Positions 52,438-62,450 of a stretch of 64,000 bases of DNA are shown here, one piece after another (position 1 is the stretch's first letter; each line of letters starts with the position of its first letter). The stretch lies in assembly GCF_047731265.1 (NCBI RefSeq), contig NZ_CP159835.1, positions 1,922,001 through 1,986,000 of the forward strand. The letters are read 5' to 3'. This DNA comes from Patiriisocius sp047731265. GTDB taxonomy: Bacteria > Bacteroidota > Bacteroidia > Flavobacteriales > Flavobacteriaceae. The position numbers were made by a program, and so were the translations under genes. The notes under the pieces are model-generated. The model searched no databases, had not been told where the DNA came from, and saw only the letters and a list, made by a program, of their open reading frames with translations.

Positions 52438-53712
52438 TCAATTCTTGGGAAAAATAGTATCAATAAGGTACTGCACAACTATTTTTGTAGCACCCGTATT
52501 GCTGTTAATCCAATGACCACATATCATCCCTGTTTTATTTCGGAAGGAACTGTTATCTGCTAATTTATTTAATATTGTAGTGCATTCTTCTTTTGTGGAA
52601 ACTGAAAATAATCCCGCGAGAGAACGAAGTTTTGACGCTTCAGGAAATTTCGAATATTCTTTGCCAATAATAACTGGTACTCCAAAGGTCGCTGGCTCCA
52701 ATATATTGTGTAGTCCTGATGTTCCCATAGCACCACCCACATAGGCGATGTCTGCGTAGCTGTATATCTTTGTTAGAAAACCTACGGTATCAACTATTAG
52801 AACGTTTGTTTTGGCTAAACTACTTTCTGTAGAAGCTCCAGTTTTAAATTCTGAATACCGAACACTAGATTTTCTTTTTAATTTTTTCTGAAATTGTAAG
52901 ATGAGCTTTGTTTCTATTTTATGAGGAGCAATTACAAACTTAATGCTACTAGGAGCCTTATTTATATACGCTAGAAGCACTTCTTCATCTTCTATCCAAG
53001 TACTGCCGCAAACAATGCACACGCCGTATGTCTGTCCTAAAAAAGCATCCATAAAATCTAGCCGATTGTTTATTTCAATTTGATGGGATACTCTGTCAAA
53101 CCTAGTGTCGCCACTAATGGTAATATTGTTTAATTGAATACTTTGTAATAATGCTTCTGAATTTTCTTCCTGGACAAAAAAATGATCGAAGGTTGAAAGC
53201 GATTTTCGCATAAAACTTCCGTATGATTTAAAAAATAGTTGGTTCTTTCTAAAAACTCCAGAGACCAGTATTGTTTTTAGATTCTTCTTTTTTAATGTGT
53301 TTAAATAGTTGGGCCAAATTTCATACTTAATAAAAATTGAAACAACTGGATTTAACCTTTCAATAAACTTTACGGCGTTTTTTTTGGTGTCCAAGGGCAA
53401 ATAAACAACCGCATCGGCTATCGGAGTGTTTTTCTTATTTTCGTACCCTGAAGGTGAAAAAAAACTAATGACTAATTGGTATTGAGGAAATTTTGTTTTT
53501 ACTTCCTGCATAATGGGGAACCCTTGCTCAAACTCACCTAAAGAAGCACAGTGAAACCAAACAGTTTCCTTGTTGGGGTCTAATTTTTCTGAAAGGATGC
53601 GATACGTTTCTTTTCTGCCTGCTACAAACTGTTTTAGTTTAGGACTAAAAAATTGTGCAAATTGCAAGCCAAAAGCAGTAGCATGAATTAAGATAGTATA
53701 GAGTGCAAGCAT
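52438..53712 (-). CDS. waaA: 3-deoxy-D-manno-octulosonic acid (Kdo) transferase
   Basis: The 424-residue inner-membrane-bound glycosyltransferase adds Kdo to lipid A. It has an N-terminal hydrophobic segment (LYTILIHATAFGLQFAQFF), the early signature VWFHCASLGEFEQGFPIM (acceptor site with catalytic Glu about residue 60), SIFIKYEIWPNYL, and the nucleotide-sugar part with VCGSTWIEDEEVLL, IVDTVGFLTKIYSYADIAYVGG and HNILEPATFGVPVIIG split across about residues 305-350. Length agrees with the family. Confidence 0.93.
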   Translation of the reverse strand: MLALYTILIHATAFGLQFAQFFSPKLKQFVAGRKETYRILSEKLDPNKETVWFHCASLGEFEQGFPIMQEVKTKFPQYQLVISFFSPSGYENKKNTPIADAVVYLPLDTKKNAVKFIERLNPVVSIFIKYEIWPNYLNTLKKKNLKTILVSGVFRKNQLFFKSYGSFMRKSLSTFDHFFVQEENSEALLQSIQLNNITISGDTRFDRVSHQIEINNRLDFMDAFLGQTYGVCIVCGSTWIEDEEVLLAYINKAPSSIKFVIAPHKIETKLILQFQKKLKRKSSVRYSEFKTGASTESSLAKTNVLIVDTVGFLTKIYSYADIAYVGGAMGTSGLHNILEPATFGVPVIIGKEYSKFPEASKLRSLAGLFSVSTKEECTTILNKLADNSSFRNKTGMICGHWINSNTGATKIVVQYLIDTIFPKN

Positions 53713-53954
53713 ATCGTGCTAAAGTACAAAAATGATAGAATACTAGTGAACCCTTGTTCAATATTTAAAGAGCTTACTAAATTTAATCCTTTGCTACTAT
53801 GAAGTATAAAAGGTGTTTTTCAATTTTTTTGAAGGATTTGATATTTTTACGCTTAATCACCCCGATACTTTGACTCTTTATTTTTTTTAGAATTTGGGTT
53901 TTTCTTTTGGTATCGATAGTTATCTAGATTAATTGGGTGTTGTCCTAGGGTAGT

Positions 53955-54482
53955 TTATTTTTCCAGTACGGGAGGATATTCTATTAAGATTTCAGAAACT
54001 ATTAATCGTATTCTTTTATCTTTTTTATCAATGTCGCTACCTCTGTATAATGATGAACGGCCTATTCCTTGCCATACAAGTTCTTTGGTTTTTGCATCAA
54101 TGAAGTCTATATATAAGGTGCCTTCTGTTGTTGTAGAAGCAGTGTTGCCCCAGCCGCCTCCCCAGCCAAAACCGCCTCCCCAGCCAAAGTTGTTATTGTA
54201 CACATCTACCCGCTCGCTCTCTTTAGTGAATATACTTACTAGGAGATCAGGATTTGAAAATTTATTCATTCCTTTTTCAGCTAGGCTTGATTCAACTGCG
54301 CGAAGAATTCTTTTCTTGTCAAGGTCACTAATTTCTGCTTTGTCTATTCCAGGTTTGAAAAAGGCGAAAGAAGAATAGGTTTCAAAATTTGCTTCTCGAT
54401 CATAATCAGTAACAACCCGAACACCCGAGCAAGAGGCAAAAATAAAAAGTAAAAAAAGGGGGATAAGTTTTAGATATTTCAT
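53955..54482 (-). CDS. DUF4136 lipoprotein
   Basis: The 175-residue protein has a lipoprotein signal (LIPLFLLFIFASC, lipidated Cys about 18) and the DUF4136 pattern VRVVTDYDREANFETYSSFAF ... LDKKRILRAVESSLAEKGM ... DLLVSIFTKESERV and LYIDFIDAKTKELVWQGIG, with a Gly/Trp-rich loop (FGWGGGFGWGGGWGN) in the middle. It should be anchored in the outer membrane. Function is unknown. Confidence 0.85.
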   Translation of the reverse strand: MKYLKLIPLFLLFIFASCSGVRVVTDYDREANFETYSSFAFFKPGIDKAEISDLDKKRILRAVESSLAEKGMNKFSNPDLLVSIFTKESERVDVYNNNFGWGGGFGWGGGWGNTASTTTEGTLYIDFIDAKTKELVWQGIGRSSLYRGSDIDKKDKRIRLIVSEILIEYPPVLEK

Positions 54483-54570
54483 TGCAGTGAATTTTAAATT
54501 TATAGTATCTCAAATAAATTTTTTATCAAATAAAACCAGATTTTATAACAGGCAACAACGATTATAGTAA

Positions 54571-56550
54571 TTAATTAAATAAAGAGTCATCAACAAAATT
54601 AGGTAGTGTTACTTTAAGGTTTGGATTGCGCTCCATTTCTCGTTTAATAGCAAAAACGGCTTCTTTATTTCTAGCCCAACTTCGTCTTGCAATTCCATTG
54701 TTTACATCCCAAAAGAGCATGCTTTCTAGGCGTCGTTGTGCGTCATCACTACCATCAATAACCATACCGAAGCCACCGTTAATTACTTCACCCCAACCAA
54801 CGCCACCGCCGTTATGGATGCTTACCCAGGTAGCGCCTCTAAAGCTGTCACCAATAACATTATGTATTGCCATATCTGCTGTAAAGCGGCTTCCATCATA
54901 AATGTTGCTAGTTTCTCGATAGGGAGAATCGGTGCCTGAAACATCGTGATGATCCCTTCCTAAGATAATAGTTTCAATCTCTCCATTGGCAATTGCTGTA
55001 TTAAAGGCACTGGCAATTTTCATTCTCCCTTCTGCATCTGCATATAATATTCTGGCTTGACTTCCAACCACCAATTTGTTTTCTTGAGCACCCTTAATCC
55101 AAGTAATGTTATCTTGCATTTGTTGCGTGATTTCTTCTGGAGCATTTTTCATTATTTCTTCTAAAACTTCGCAAGCAATGGTATCTGTTTTTGCCAAATC
55201 TTCCGGTTTCCCGCTAGCACAAACCCATCTAAAAGGTCCAAAACCATAATCAAAACACATGGGCCCCATAATGTCTTGGACATAAGAAGGGTATTTAAAA
55301 TCAATATTATTTTCAGCCATAATATCTGCACCTGCTCTAGAGGCTTCCAAGAGGAAAGCATTTCCGTAGTCAAAAAAATAGGTGCCTTTTGCAGTATGTT
55401 TGTTAACGGCTGCAGTATGTCTTTTTAAGCTTTTTTGTACTTTATCATGAAATAAAGATGGATTATTCACCATCATTTTATTAGCTTCTTCATAACTCAT
55501 TCCTGCAGGATAATAGCCTCCCGCCCAAGGATTGTGCAATGAGGTTTGGTCGCTTCCTAAATCAATATGAATGTTTTCTTTGTCAAAATGTTCCCAGACT
55601 TCAACAATATTTCCATCCCAAGCTATAGATACGGTTTCTTTGATTTTTAATGCTTGTTTTACTCTTGTTGCTAAAGCATCCAAGTCACTAATAACTTCAT
55701 CTACCCAACCTTGACTGTGTCTTGTTTCGGTTGCTTTTTTGTTCACTTCACCACACACCGTTACGCAGCCAGCAATGTTTCCTGCTTTGGGCTGTGCGCC
55801 GCTCATTCCTCCAAGTCCACTAGTTACAAAAAGACCTCCAATGGGTTCTTTTTTTATTTTTCTGAAACCATTTAAAATAGTTATCGTTGTCCCATGAACA
55901 ATACCCTGAGGCCCAATATACATATAACTTCCTGCGGTCATTTGCCCGTATTGAGTGACGCCTAGTGCATTGAATTTTTCCCAATCATCCGGTTGTGAAT
56001 AGTTTGGAATCATCATACCGTTCGTGACGACAACGCGAGGCGCTTCTTTGTGTGATGGGAATAATCCTAAGGGATGTCCAGAGTACATAACGAGCGTTTG
56101 TTCATTGGTCATTTGAGATAGGTATTGCATCACCAATCTATATTGAGCCCAATTTGAAAAAACACCACCATTACCTCCATATGTTATTAATTCGTGTGGG
56201 TGTTGTGCCACCGCATGATCGAGATTGTTTTGGATCATTAACATGAGCGCCTTTGCCTGTTCACTTTTACCAGGATATTCTGAGATGGGTCTCGCGTATA
56301 TTTTATAATCGGGTCTAAAGCGATACATATAGATACGGCCGTATGCATCTAGCTCATTTTTAAATTCGGGTAGCAAGATAGGGTGGTGTATAGGATCAAA
56401 ATAACGCAAGGCATTTTGTAAGGCTAATTTTTCTTCTACTACACTAAGTATTTTTTTGCGTTTAGGCGCATGGTTTACTTCTGTATCGTATGTTTTTAGG
56501 TTTGGTAATTCTAAGGGAATTCCTTTCTGTATTTCTTCTTTGAATGTCAT
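54571..56550 (-). CDS. hutU: Urocanate hydratase
   Basis: The 659-residue NAD+-containing enzyme converts urocanate to imidazolone propionate in histidine breakdown. Characteristic are LITYGGNGGVFSNWAQYRL, MYSGHPLGLFPSH, GGMSGAQPKAGNIAG (NAD-binding glycine run), and GPMCFDYGFGPFRWVCASG with the conserved active-site cysteine. It is about 100 residues longer than the classical Pseudomonas enzyme, as in other Bacteroidetes. No other hut gene is in the window. Confidence 0.92.
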   Translation of the reverse strand: MTFKEEIQKGIPLELPNLKTYDTEVNHAPKRKKILSVVEEKLALQNALRYFDPIHHPILLPEFKNELDAYGRIYMYRFRPDYKIYARPISEYPGKSEQAKALMLMIQNNLDHAVAQHPHELITYGGNGGVFSNWAQYRLVMQYLSQMTNEQTLVMYSGHPLGLFPSHKEAPRVVVTNGMMIPNYSQPDDWEKFNALGVTQYGQMTAGSYMYIGPQGIVHGTTITILNGFRKIKKEPIGGLFVTSGLGGMSGAQPKAGNIAGCVTVCGEVNKKATETRHSQGWVDEVISDLDALATRVKQALKIKETVSIAWDGNIVEVWEHFDKENIHIDLGSDQTSLHNPWAGGYYPAGMSYEEANKMMVNNPSLFHDKVQKSLKRHTAAVNKHTAKGTYFFDYGNAFLLEASRAGADIMAENNIDFKYPSYVQDIMGPMCFDYGFGPFRWVCASGKPEDLAKTDTIACEVLEEIMKNAPEEITQQMQDNITWIKGAQENKLVVGSQARILYADAEGRMKIASAFNTAIANGEIETIILGRDHHDVSGTDSPYRETSNIYDGSRFTADMAIHNVIGDSFRGATWVSIHNGGGVGWGEVINGGFGMVIDGSDDAQRRLESMLFWDVNNGIARRSWARNKEAVFAIKREMERNPNLKVTLPNFVDDSLFN

Positions 56551-56620
56551 TCTTTTAAGTGCCTGAAGTTATCAGTGTCTAAAGTTATAATTACTAAGAG
56601 TACACTGCTGTTTTGTTTTT

Positions 56621-56803
56621 CTACTTTCTATTTTCGTTTTTCTTATTTGTTTTCCGATTAAAACCGTAGGGGCAATGACGACAGCCACTCTCGCAGCAGT
56701 ATCCACGTTTTAAATGGTATTGTTCTGTGAAGCATTTATAGCCTTCAGGGGTTAGGTAAAAATCACCTTCTTCAATTTTAATATTTTTCTTCGGAAATAA
56801 CAT
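56621..56803 (-). CDS. Small DUF5522 protein
   Basis: The 60-residue product reads EEGDFYLTPEGYKCFTEQYH and continues LKRGYCCESGCRHCPYGF, the family signature with a cluster of four to five cysteines (CC-x3-C-x2-C) that probably binds metal. The tail is basic and polar. Function unknown. It lies 70 bases upstream of hutU on the same strand and may be co-transcribed. Confidence 0.8.
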   Translation of the reverse strand: MLFPKKNIKIEEGDFYLTPEGYKCFTEQYHLKRGYCCESGCRHCPYGFNRKTNKKNENRK

Positions 56804-57198
56804 TATACAAAAATAAACATTTAATATTTCAGCCGTAATAATAGTTTGCCTTGTATTTTTCTCTGTGTTAGAAATTGTACTCGCATAAATTCTGTTACCC
56901 TATATTTATATTTAAGCCAAATGATTTTTATAGTGAGCACTTCTTTATAGGTAAAAGATTTAATGTGTTGACCTTCTCGCCATTTGTTATTGCGAGAAAT
57001 AAGTATTTAAAAAATGACGTATTTTTTAAGAATCACCAAAAAACATAGCTAAGGTAGTAAATTGAAATGTTTGAGGCGTTCTTTTATGTGGTATTTAACG
57101 GAATATATACTGCGTTATATTAAATATTGAGAAGCTAATAAGGCATACAGAAATATTAGTTTTGAACGCGAAGCATATAGAAACGAAGAGGCCACCGG

Positions 57199-57347
57199 TT
57201 TTTTAAAAAAGAGGTCTTCTTATAGTTGTTAAATTAGTAGTAACAGACTTATTTTTGAAAGCTGTAATTTCTTTTTGTAGGCTTTCTATTTGAGCCTGTT
57301 ACGCTTTCGTAGCTTCAGCTAATGCTAGTATTACAGTAGTAACAGTC
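57199..57347 (-). pseudogene. Remnant of a tail-fibre/S74-type C-terminal chaperone domain
   Basis: Read on the minus strand, the region gives TVTTVILALAEATKA, a TAA stop (57301-57299), then QAQIESLQKEITAFKNK. This is the end of flavobacterial proteins with a peptidase_S74/tail-fibre chaperone domain, normally LxEATKEQQAQIEALQKEI; the stop codon can be a single C-to-T change of CAA (Gln). No intact upstream domain is present. The rest of the 661-base gap 56804-57464 holds no gene that I can support. Confidence 0.45.
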
Positions 57348-57464
57348 TGCAATAAAAGACTCGTTTATAGAAGTACTAGTTTTGAGATGGAACTACCCAT
57401 ATAAATTGAACAGATAGCTTCTTTAAAAAAGAGTGATCTTTTACGTATACCTGAGTTATTTGAA

Positions 57465-60400
57465 TTACTTTTTTATGAATTTTTTGGTTACTGAACCGTC
57501 TTCAGTTGAAATGATGGCAAAATAAATACCTGTATTTAGCTCATTAATATTTAAGGCAAAACTTTTCACTTTTTCTTCAACAGGGCTATAGATCCGCCTA
57601 CCCGATAGGTCAAAAACTTCGATATTGGTTAAGTATGAAACTCTTGAATAGATATTAATAAAATTATCTGCAGGATTTGGAAACACAATGATTGATTGAT
57701 CTTTTGATTCTATATTGCCTAAACGAGTATTGTCTATAAACTGTAGTCTAAATCTGCTATTTTGAATGCCTGTCTTTGTTTTAAATGAATAGTCTTTATT
57801 AGTAATGTCTTGCATGGTACGTAATACGTTATCTATTAAGTGTACAGTAACCCCTTCGAGTCGTCCTTCACGATTTTTTATGCTAATGGTAAAAACAGTC
57901 TCTTCTGATATGGATGAAGAGAATCCAAGAAGTACGGTAGCACGGTTTTCATAAGCTGCAAGTGATTGAATACCCAACTGTTCTGAGCCATCTCCTAAAT
58001 GGCTGTAAATAGAAACTGAACTTGCCAATCTGGGGCTATCATAACCTGGATCAATACCATTGATCGTATTTTCTGAAAAAGCAATTAAGGTACTACTTCC
58101 TAGGTTGTATTTTTCTTGTTTTACTTCAAGCCAAATTCGGTCTTGTGGTTCTTCTGGATTGCGCAATGTTGTATTTCCAGTGGTACGCCGCATACTGTTA
58201 TTAAATATTGCTGTACCTACAGCAGTTGCTTTAACACCAAAACCTTGACTTGTTGAAATAAAATCCGTTGGTTCTGGTCCTCCACTTGGAGCCGAATTTC
58301 CTCCTGTTAAGTTGCGCAGAGAGATATCGTCCATAGAAAAATTTATTACATCAAATCCGGGTATACTTGAACTTGGCGGCGTATTGTGCTCCCAAAAGTA
58401 TACCTCATTTATCATAGCGTTAGCATTTATAAAATCTGTTGCTGAAATAGCACTTGGGTAAGGATTGGATAATATGTTTGGGCTTGCATTTCGGTTATCT
58501 GACGCTAAAGGTCCTGGTGTATTATAAATTATAGGAAAGTTTATCAAGCCGTTGTTAAGCGTGCCTCCCGTGTAGGTGTAATTAAAAATACCACCGGGTT
58601 GTGAGTTTCCTGATTGTGGGCGAACTATGTATCCTTCTCCTGGTGTAATCCCATCTATATAAGCATCCCAATTGTCAAAATTGTCATCTGCAAAGTTTTC
58701 AGCTCCCGGTTGTAAAAGTGCAACCTGTGCATTAGGAACAAAATTTTCAGTGGTGTGATCGAGTACTAAATAAGCTGCATTCCATACTCCAGTTCGAATA
58801 TCTCCGCTCATTGGACTACCTAATATCATAAAGTCTTTTGAATCTAGGTTAGGTGAAGTAGTTTCAATTTCTATCGTTCCTGCATTGTTGGTAATGGCAT
58901 TACCATCCGTTTGTAATACACTTCCGCGATGTTGAACTCTTAGTGTTCCGTTAACAGTAATGTCTCTTTCTATTTTAATGAATTCGTTAGAACTAATTGT
59001 TAATCTTGCACCTGAATCAATTTCACAAACACAGCTTTCAATAGATCCAGCATTGGTAGGACTAGTATTGGTGTTTTGACTAATTCTAGCATTAGATCCT
59101 GGTCCTGGCGCACCATTATTCCAATCTCCTCCAATAAACTGAGTAGTTTCTGCTGCAACAGTAATTGTCGATGAACAGGAATTAGAATTGCCATAATCAT
59201 CTACTGCCGTTAGGGTAACATTAAAAGTCTGGCCTACATCTGCGCAAGTAAAAGTGGTTGGTCCATTGCTTATTGAGAGTGTGAAATTTGTATTGTTGCT
59301 TCCATCTTGAAGTGTGTCTGCCGTGCCGTTATTTATATCTGATCCAAGTACAGTAACCGTTCCTGTTGAAGGGTCTAGAGTAGCGGTAATATTTTGACAA
59401 GCAACAGTTGGATCTGTGTTGTCAAAATTAGGGTCTCTCATTATAAAAAGACCACCATCGGTTAAATCATTAATCTCTCCAAATCCAGTAACAACTAAAT
59501 TTCCGCTTTCAAAAAAAGGATAAATATTCCAAGTTCCATTAAAACCAGCAATATTATTTGCTGGATAGGTATCCATAAAGTTTACTTCGTCCAAAGTTGG
59601 AGTTTGTTCATATAGACCATCAACTTTGAATACTCTTGCTCCAGCAGTATAGTTTGCTAAATAAAATCTGTTTTGTGAAACATAACCATTATGGTCTATA
59701 GCTGGAGTGGTTCCAGAATGTATATAATGTAGAGAAGGATTGTCAAGATCTTCGAAATCATAAACTACTGTTCTTGTATTACCAATACCTGCATTAACTT
59801 CATCTAACTCATCACCAACAAGAAAGAAGCGTTTGTCTTCTGTAAACCAGCCCTGATGTGTGTAAACTTTATTAGTGTAATCAATAGAGGAAATTTGACT
59901 AACATTGTTTTTATCTGTAACATTTAAAATTTTAACGTTGTTACTTCCGCTAAAACTTCCAATTAAAAGTTCGTCGCCTTGGTAATCTGGATCGGGTCCA
60001 TCATATGTTATGATTTGTGCATCATGGCAATAGTCTCCGCTTATTTCTGCAACATTTGGTGGGTTTGTTAAACTGCCTCCGTTGACAGGGTTTAAGTTAA
60101 AAATTACAATACCTCCATTAATGTATGGAGATACACCCATTACATAGGCGTAACCAGAATCTTCATTAATAGCAATATTATGAGCAATTCCTCTATTACC
60201 AGAATTTGTTCCCCAAGTTACGCGTCCATCTCTTGTAAAAGTCGTTCCTGGAGCAGCAGTCCTTAGCTTTGTTAAATCAAAAATTTGCATCCCGTGGTCA
60301 CCGTTAGCATCGGTTACAATATAAGCATGGTTTTGATAAACTTTTAGATCTCTCCAAAAGCTAGTGCCTGTCACGGATGGTAACCACCCTAAATAAACTG

Positions 60401-60695
60401 GATTAACAGGGTTCGTAATGTTAATAAATGCGGTGCCATTATCTAGGGCAACAAGCGCATATTCGTCCCCATCTTGTGAATCTGTCCAGCCCCAAGAGTC
60501 TTGTGCTTCTCCAGTATTTACATCTCCCATGTCCTCGATATCCACGTAACTTTGTAATGTTAACCCTAAGCAAGGGTAGTCGTTTGAGTTTCCTCCGCCA
60601 GGAATATCAACATTTCCGTTAGCACACGGGGTTTGTGCAAATAAGGAAATAAAAGAAAAAATAAGTAAAAATGGGGAAAGTAGGTCTCGAGTCAT
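57465..60695 (-). CDS. Choice-of-anchor-B family protein with T9SS sorting domain
   Basis: The 1076-residue secreted protein has a signal peptide (LLSPFLLIFSFISLFAQ), then the choice-of-anchor-B beta-propeller-like region (SYVDIEDMGD, DSWGWTDSQDGDEYALVALDNGTAFINITNP in two parts, VYQNHAYIVTDANGDHGMQIFDL, ISGDYCHDAQIITYDG; residues about 45-430). An HYR/Ig-like part follows (about 435-515), then a long beta-rich region. The last 80 residues are a type A sorting domain (IVFPNPADNFINIY ... IEVFDLSGRRIY ... LNTGIYFAIIS ... KKFIKK), so it is exported by the type IX system and attached to the surface or released. It is the last gene of the operon with three small secreted paralogues. Confidence 0.88.
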   Translation of the reverse strand: MTRDLLSPFLLIFSFISLFAQTPCANGNVDIPGGGNSNDYPCLGLTLQSYVDIEDMGDVNTGEAQDSWGWTDSQDGDEYALVALDNGTAFINITNPVNPVYLGWLPSVTGTSFWRDLKVYQNHAYIVTDANGDHGMQIFDLTKLRTAAPGTTFTRDGRVTWGTNSGNRGIAHNIAINEDSGYAYVMGVSPYINGGIVIFNLNPVNGGSLTNPPNVAEISGDYCHDAQIITYDGPDPDYQGDELLIGSFSGSNNVKILNVTDKNNVSQISSIDYTNKVYTHQGWFTEDKRFFLVGDELDEVNAGIGNTRTVVYDFEDLDNPSLHYIHSGTTPAIDHNGYVSQNRFYLANYTAGARVFKVDGLYEQTPTLDEVNFMDTYPANNIAGFNGTWNIYPFFESGNLVVTGFGEINDLTDGGLFIMRDPNFDNTDPTVACQNITATLDPSTGTVTVLGSDINNGTADTLQDGSNNTNFTLSISNGPTTFTCADVGQTFNVTLTAVDDYGNSNSCSSTITVAAETTQFIGGDWNNGAPGPGSNARISQNTNTSPTNAGSIESCVCEIDSGARLTISSNEFIKIERDITVNGTLRVQHRGSVLQTDGNAITNNAGTIEIETTSPNLDSKDFMILGSPMSGDIRTGVWNAAYLVLDHTTENFVPNAQVALLQPGAENFADDNFDNWDAYIDGITPGEGYIVRPQSGNSQPGGIFNYTYTGGTLNNGLINFPIIYNTPGPLASDNRNASPNILSNPYPSAISATDFINANAMINEVYFWEHNTPPSSSIPGFDVINFSMDDISLRNLTGGNSAPSGGPEPTDFISTSQGFGVKATAVGTAIFNNSMRRTTGNTTLRNPEEPQDRIWLEVKQEKYNLGSSTLIAFSENTINGIDPGYDSPRLASSVSIYSHLGDGSEQLGIQSLAAYENRATVLLGFSSSISEETVFTISIKNREGRLEGVTVHLIDNVLRTMQDITNKDYSFKTKTGIQNSRFRLQFIDNTRLGNIESKDQSIIVFPNPADNFINIYSRVSYLTNIEVFDLSGRRIYSPVEEKVKSFALNINELNTGIYFAIISTEDGSVTKKFIKK

Positions 60696-60729
60696 TGTAA
60701 AAGAGGTTAATTATTGTCAATATTTAAAA

Positions 60730-61614
60730 TTAGTCATTCATGAAGGCAAATTCAACGCTGCAAGGTATTTCTTTTCCAATATATCCTTGTCCTGTGCCGG
60801 TGTCTCCATTATCAACAAAATAGGCGTCACCTGTATAAATACAATTACTCATATTAAAAGCATAATCATTTTCAGCTTGGAGATATAAATAATAAACTCC
60901 ACTAACGTAGTGAATAATATCACTAGCTACATTTGGAGTTCTTGTAGTATTATAAATACCATAAGGATGTACATAAAACCAACCTTCATCATTACTGTAA
61001 AGCGCACTATTTGGGTCAATATTAACTCCGGTACCATTCATAGAGAAGAAGAAAGAACCTTCCATAGTAGCTACAGAAATAGGATCATCTGTTTGAAATT
61101 CATCTAATTCTCCCGCTGCGAGATTTACATGAATCTCAACTCTGTAAAAACCAGAATATTCTGGCGTAAATGTTTGATTCGTCAATCCCGGGACGTCATC
61201 TGCCTCATTTGGGTTTGGGTTTGGGTTTATTTCCCTAATCGTAGTTCTAAACGGGGCTCCAGTTTGTTCAAACTTTTCATTGTCGATTCTATTAAACTGG
61301 GCAACCCATCGGCTTCCATTCCAAGCATAAATTCCAGGTGAAACATCATTCGTCCCATTGGTAGTTAAAGAAGTATTATAAACCGCTGTTCCAATAGCCA
61401 ATGCGGTTACTCCTTCTTTTGGGTTTATTACTGGTGTCTGACTATTGTATCCAGTGAGTGCCACGCTAGGGAATATAATTCCATAAGAACTGTCATTTAT
61501 ATCTAGCATACCCTGTGGGGATACTGTGCCAATTCCAACTTGCCCATAGGTTTTCGCAGTAATAATTAGTAAAAGGATTATTACACTATATATATTATGC
61601 TTTTTATCGTTCAT
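60730..61614 (-). CDS. Secreted paralogue 1 of 3 (QVGIGT-type surface protein)
   Basis: About 294 residues from ATG 61614; the start at 61632 would overlap the gene upstream and adds only MINTTL. A signal peptide (IYSVIILLLIITAKTYGQ) is followed by VGIGTVSPQGMLDINDSSYG, then VYNTSLTTNGTNDVSPGIYAWNGSRWVAQF. The C-terminal half is a beta-sandwich pattern, FTPEYSGFYRVEIHVNL ... GSFFFSMNG ... YIGKEIPCSVEFAF, resembling C1q/TNF-like jelly rolls (inference). Two cysteines, in MSNCIYTG and EIPCSVEF, may pair. No T9SS sorting domain. It ends 34 bases before the choice-of-anchor-B gene. Confidence 0.75.
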   Translation of the reverse strand: MNDKKHNIYSVIILLLIITAKTYGQVGIGTVSPQGMLDINDSSYGIIFPSVALTGYNSQTPVINPKEGVTALAIGTAVYNTSLTTNGTNDVSPGIYAWNGSRWVAQFNRIDNEKFEQTGAPFRTTIREINPNPNPNEADDVPGLTNQTFTPEYSGFYRVEIHVNLAAGELDEFQTDDPISVATMEGSFFFSMNGTGVNIDPNSALYSNDEGWFYVHPYGIYNTTRTPNVASDIIHYVSGVYYLYLQAENDYAFNMSNCIYTGDAYFVDNGDTGTGQGYIGKEIPCSVEFAFMND

Positions 61615-61624
61615 GAGTGTTGTA

Positions 61625-62440
61625 TTAATCATCTATATAATTAAACTCTATTGTAGATACTAAATCGTTATTGTTTCGAATAAAGCCTCGACCATTGTTT
61701 GAAGAGTTTCCATTATCAGTAAAATCTGTGTTCTCATCCATATCATAGCTAAGGACGAAGTTATAAGTGGTGTTTTTAACTAGGCTCTCCTCGACTATAT
61801 AAGTTACTTGGTGAAACTTATTTTCAAATACTGAGTCTCCAATACCCGTGAGTGTATTATCATTATTTCTTCCTGATAATGAATTTACGCTAAACATAGA
61901 GGTATTACTATTAAAGTTAAAAGAGAAAGTTCCGCCTTGTGCTCCAAAATTTTGATAAAATGGGGCAGTTATATTTCGCATTCTCCCTCCACCAAAATTT
62001 ACTGTTATAACGATTCTATAAATACCGGAGTAACTTGGGGTAAAGCTCGATACGTTAAAATCAATATTTTCCGCGCCAAGGTCTGCTTCTGATCTAAAGT
62101 TGCTATTTTGAACAGCTAAAATATTATCGTCTTTACTAAATGATGGAATCCATTTTGTTCCATTCCAAATGTAAATACCTGATGAAACACTATTGGGACC
62201 TATAGAAGAATTATTTGTGTTATATACGGTTGTTCCCGCCACTAAAAATGGGATTCCAGATTTTGGATTTGATATGGTTTCAACAAAAACATCTGTAAGA
62301 CTAACAACAGGATAAATTATGCCCATATTGTTTGAGTTAATATCTAAAATACCCTCTGGGGTATTTGTGTTTATTCCTACTTGAGCAAATGACCAACAAG
62401 AAATAAAAAACATTGATAATAAAAAGTAAATTTTTTTCAT
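61625..62440 (-). CDS. Secreted paralogue 2 of 3 (QVGINT-type surface protein)
   Basis: 271 residues with signal peptide (YFLLSMFFISCWSFAQ), then VGINTNTPEGILDINSNNMG, VYNTNNSSIGPNSVSSGIYI with WNGTKWIPSF, and a beta-rich C-terminal half (FTPSYSGIYRIVITVNFGGG ... GTFSFNFNSN ... GFIRNNNDLVSTIEFNYIDD). It shares the layout of its two neighbours but has no cysteine in the mature chain. Function unknown. Gaps of 10 bases on both sides show that the three genes form one operon. Confidence 0.75.
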   Translation of the reverse strand: MKKIYFLLSMFFISCWSFAQVGINTNTPEGILDINSNNMGIIYPVVSLTDVFVETISNPKSGIPFLVAGTTVYNTNNSSIGPNSVSSGIYIWNGTKWIPSFSKDDNILAVQNSNFRSEADLGAENIDFNVSSFTPSYSGIYRIVITVNFGGGRMRNITAPFYQNFGAQGGTFSFNFNSNTSMFSVNSLSGRNNDNTLTGIGDSVFENKFHQVTYIVEESLVKNTTYNFVLSYDMDENTDFTDNGNSSNNGRGFIRNNNDLVSTIEFNYIDD

Positions 62441-62450
62441 AGGAATAATT

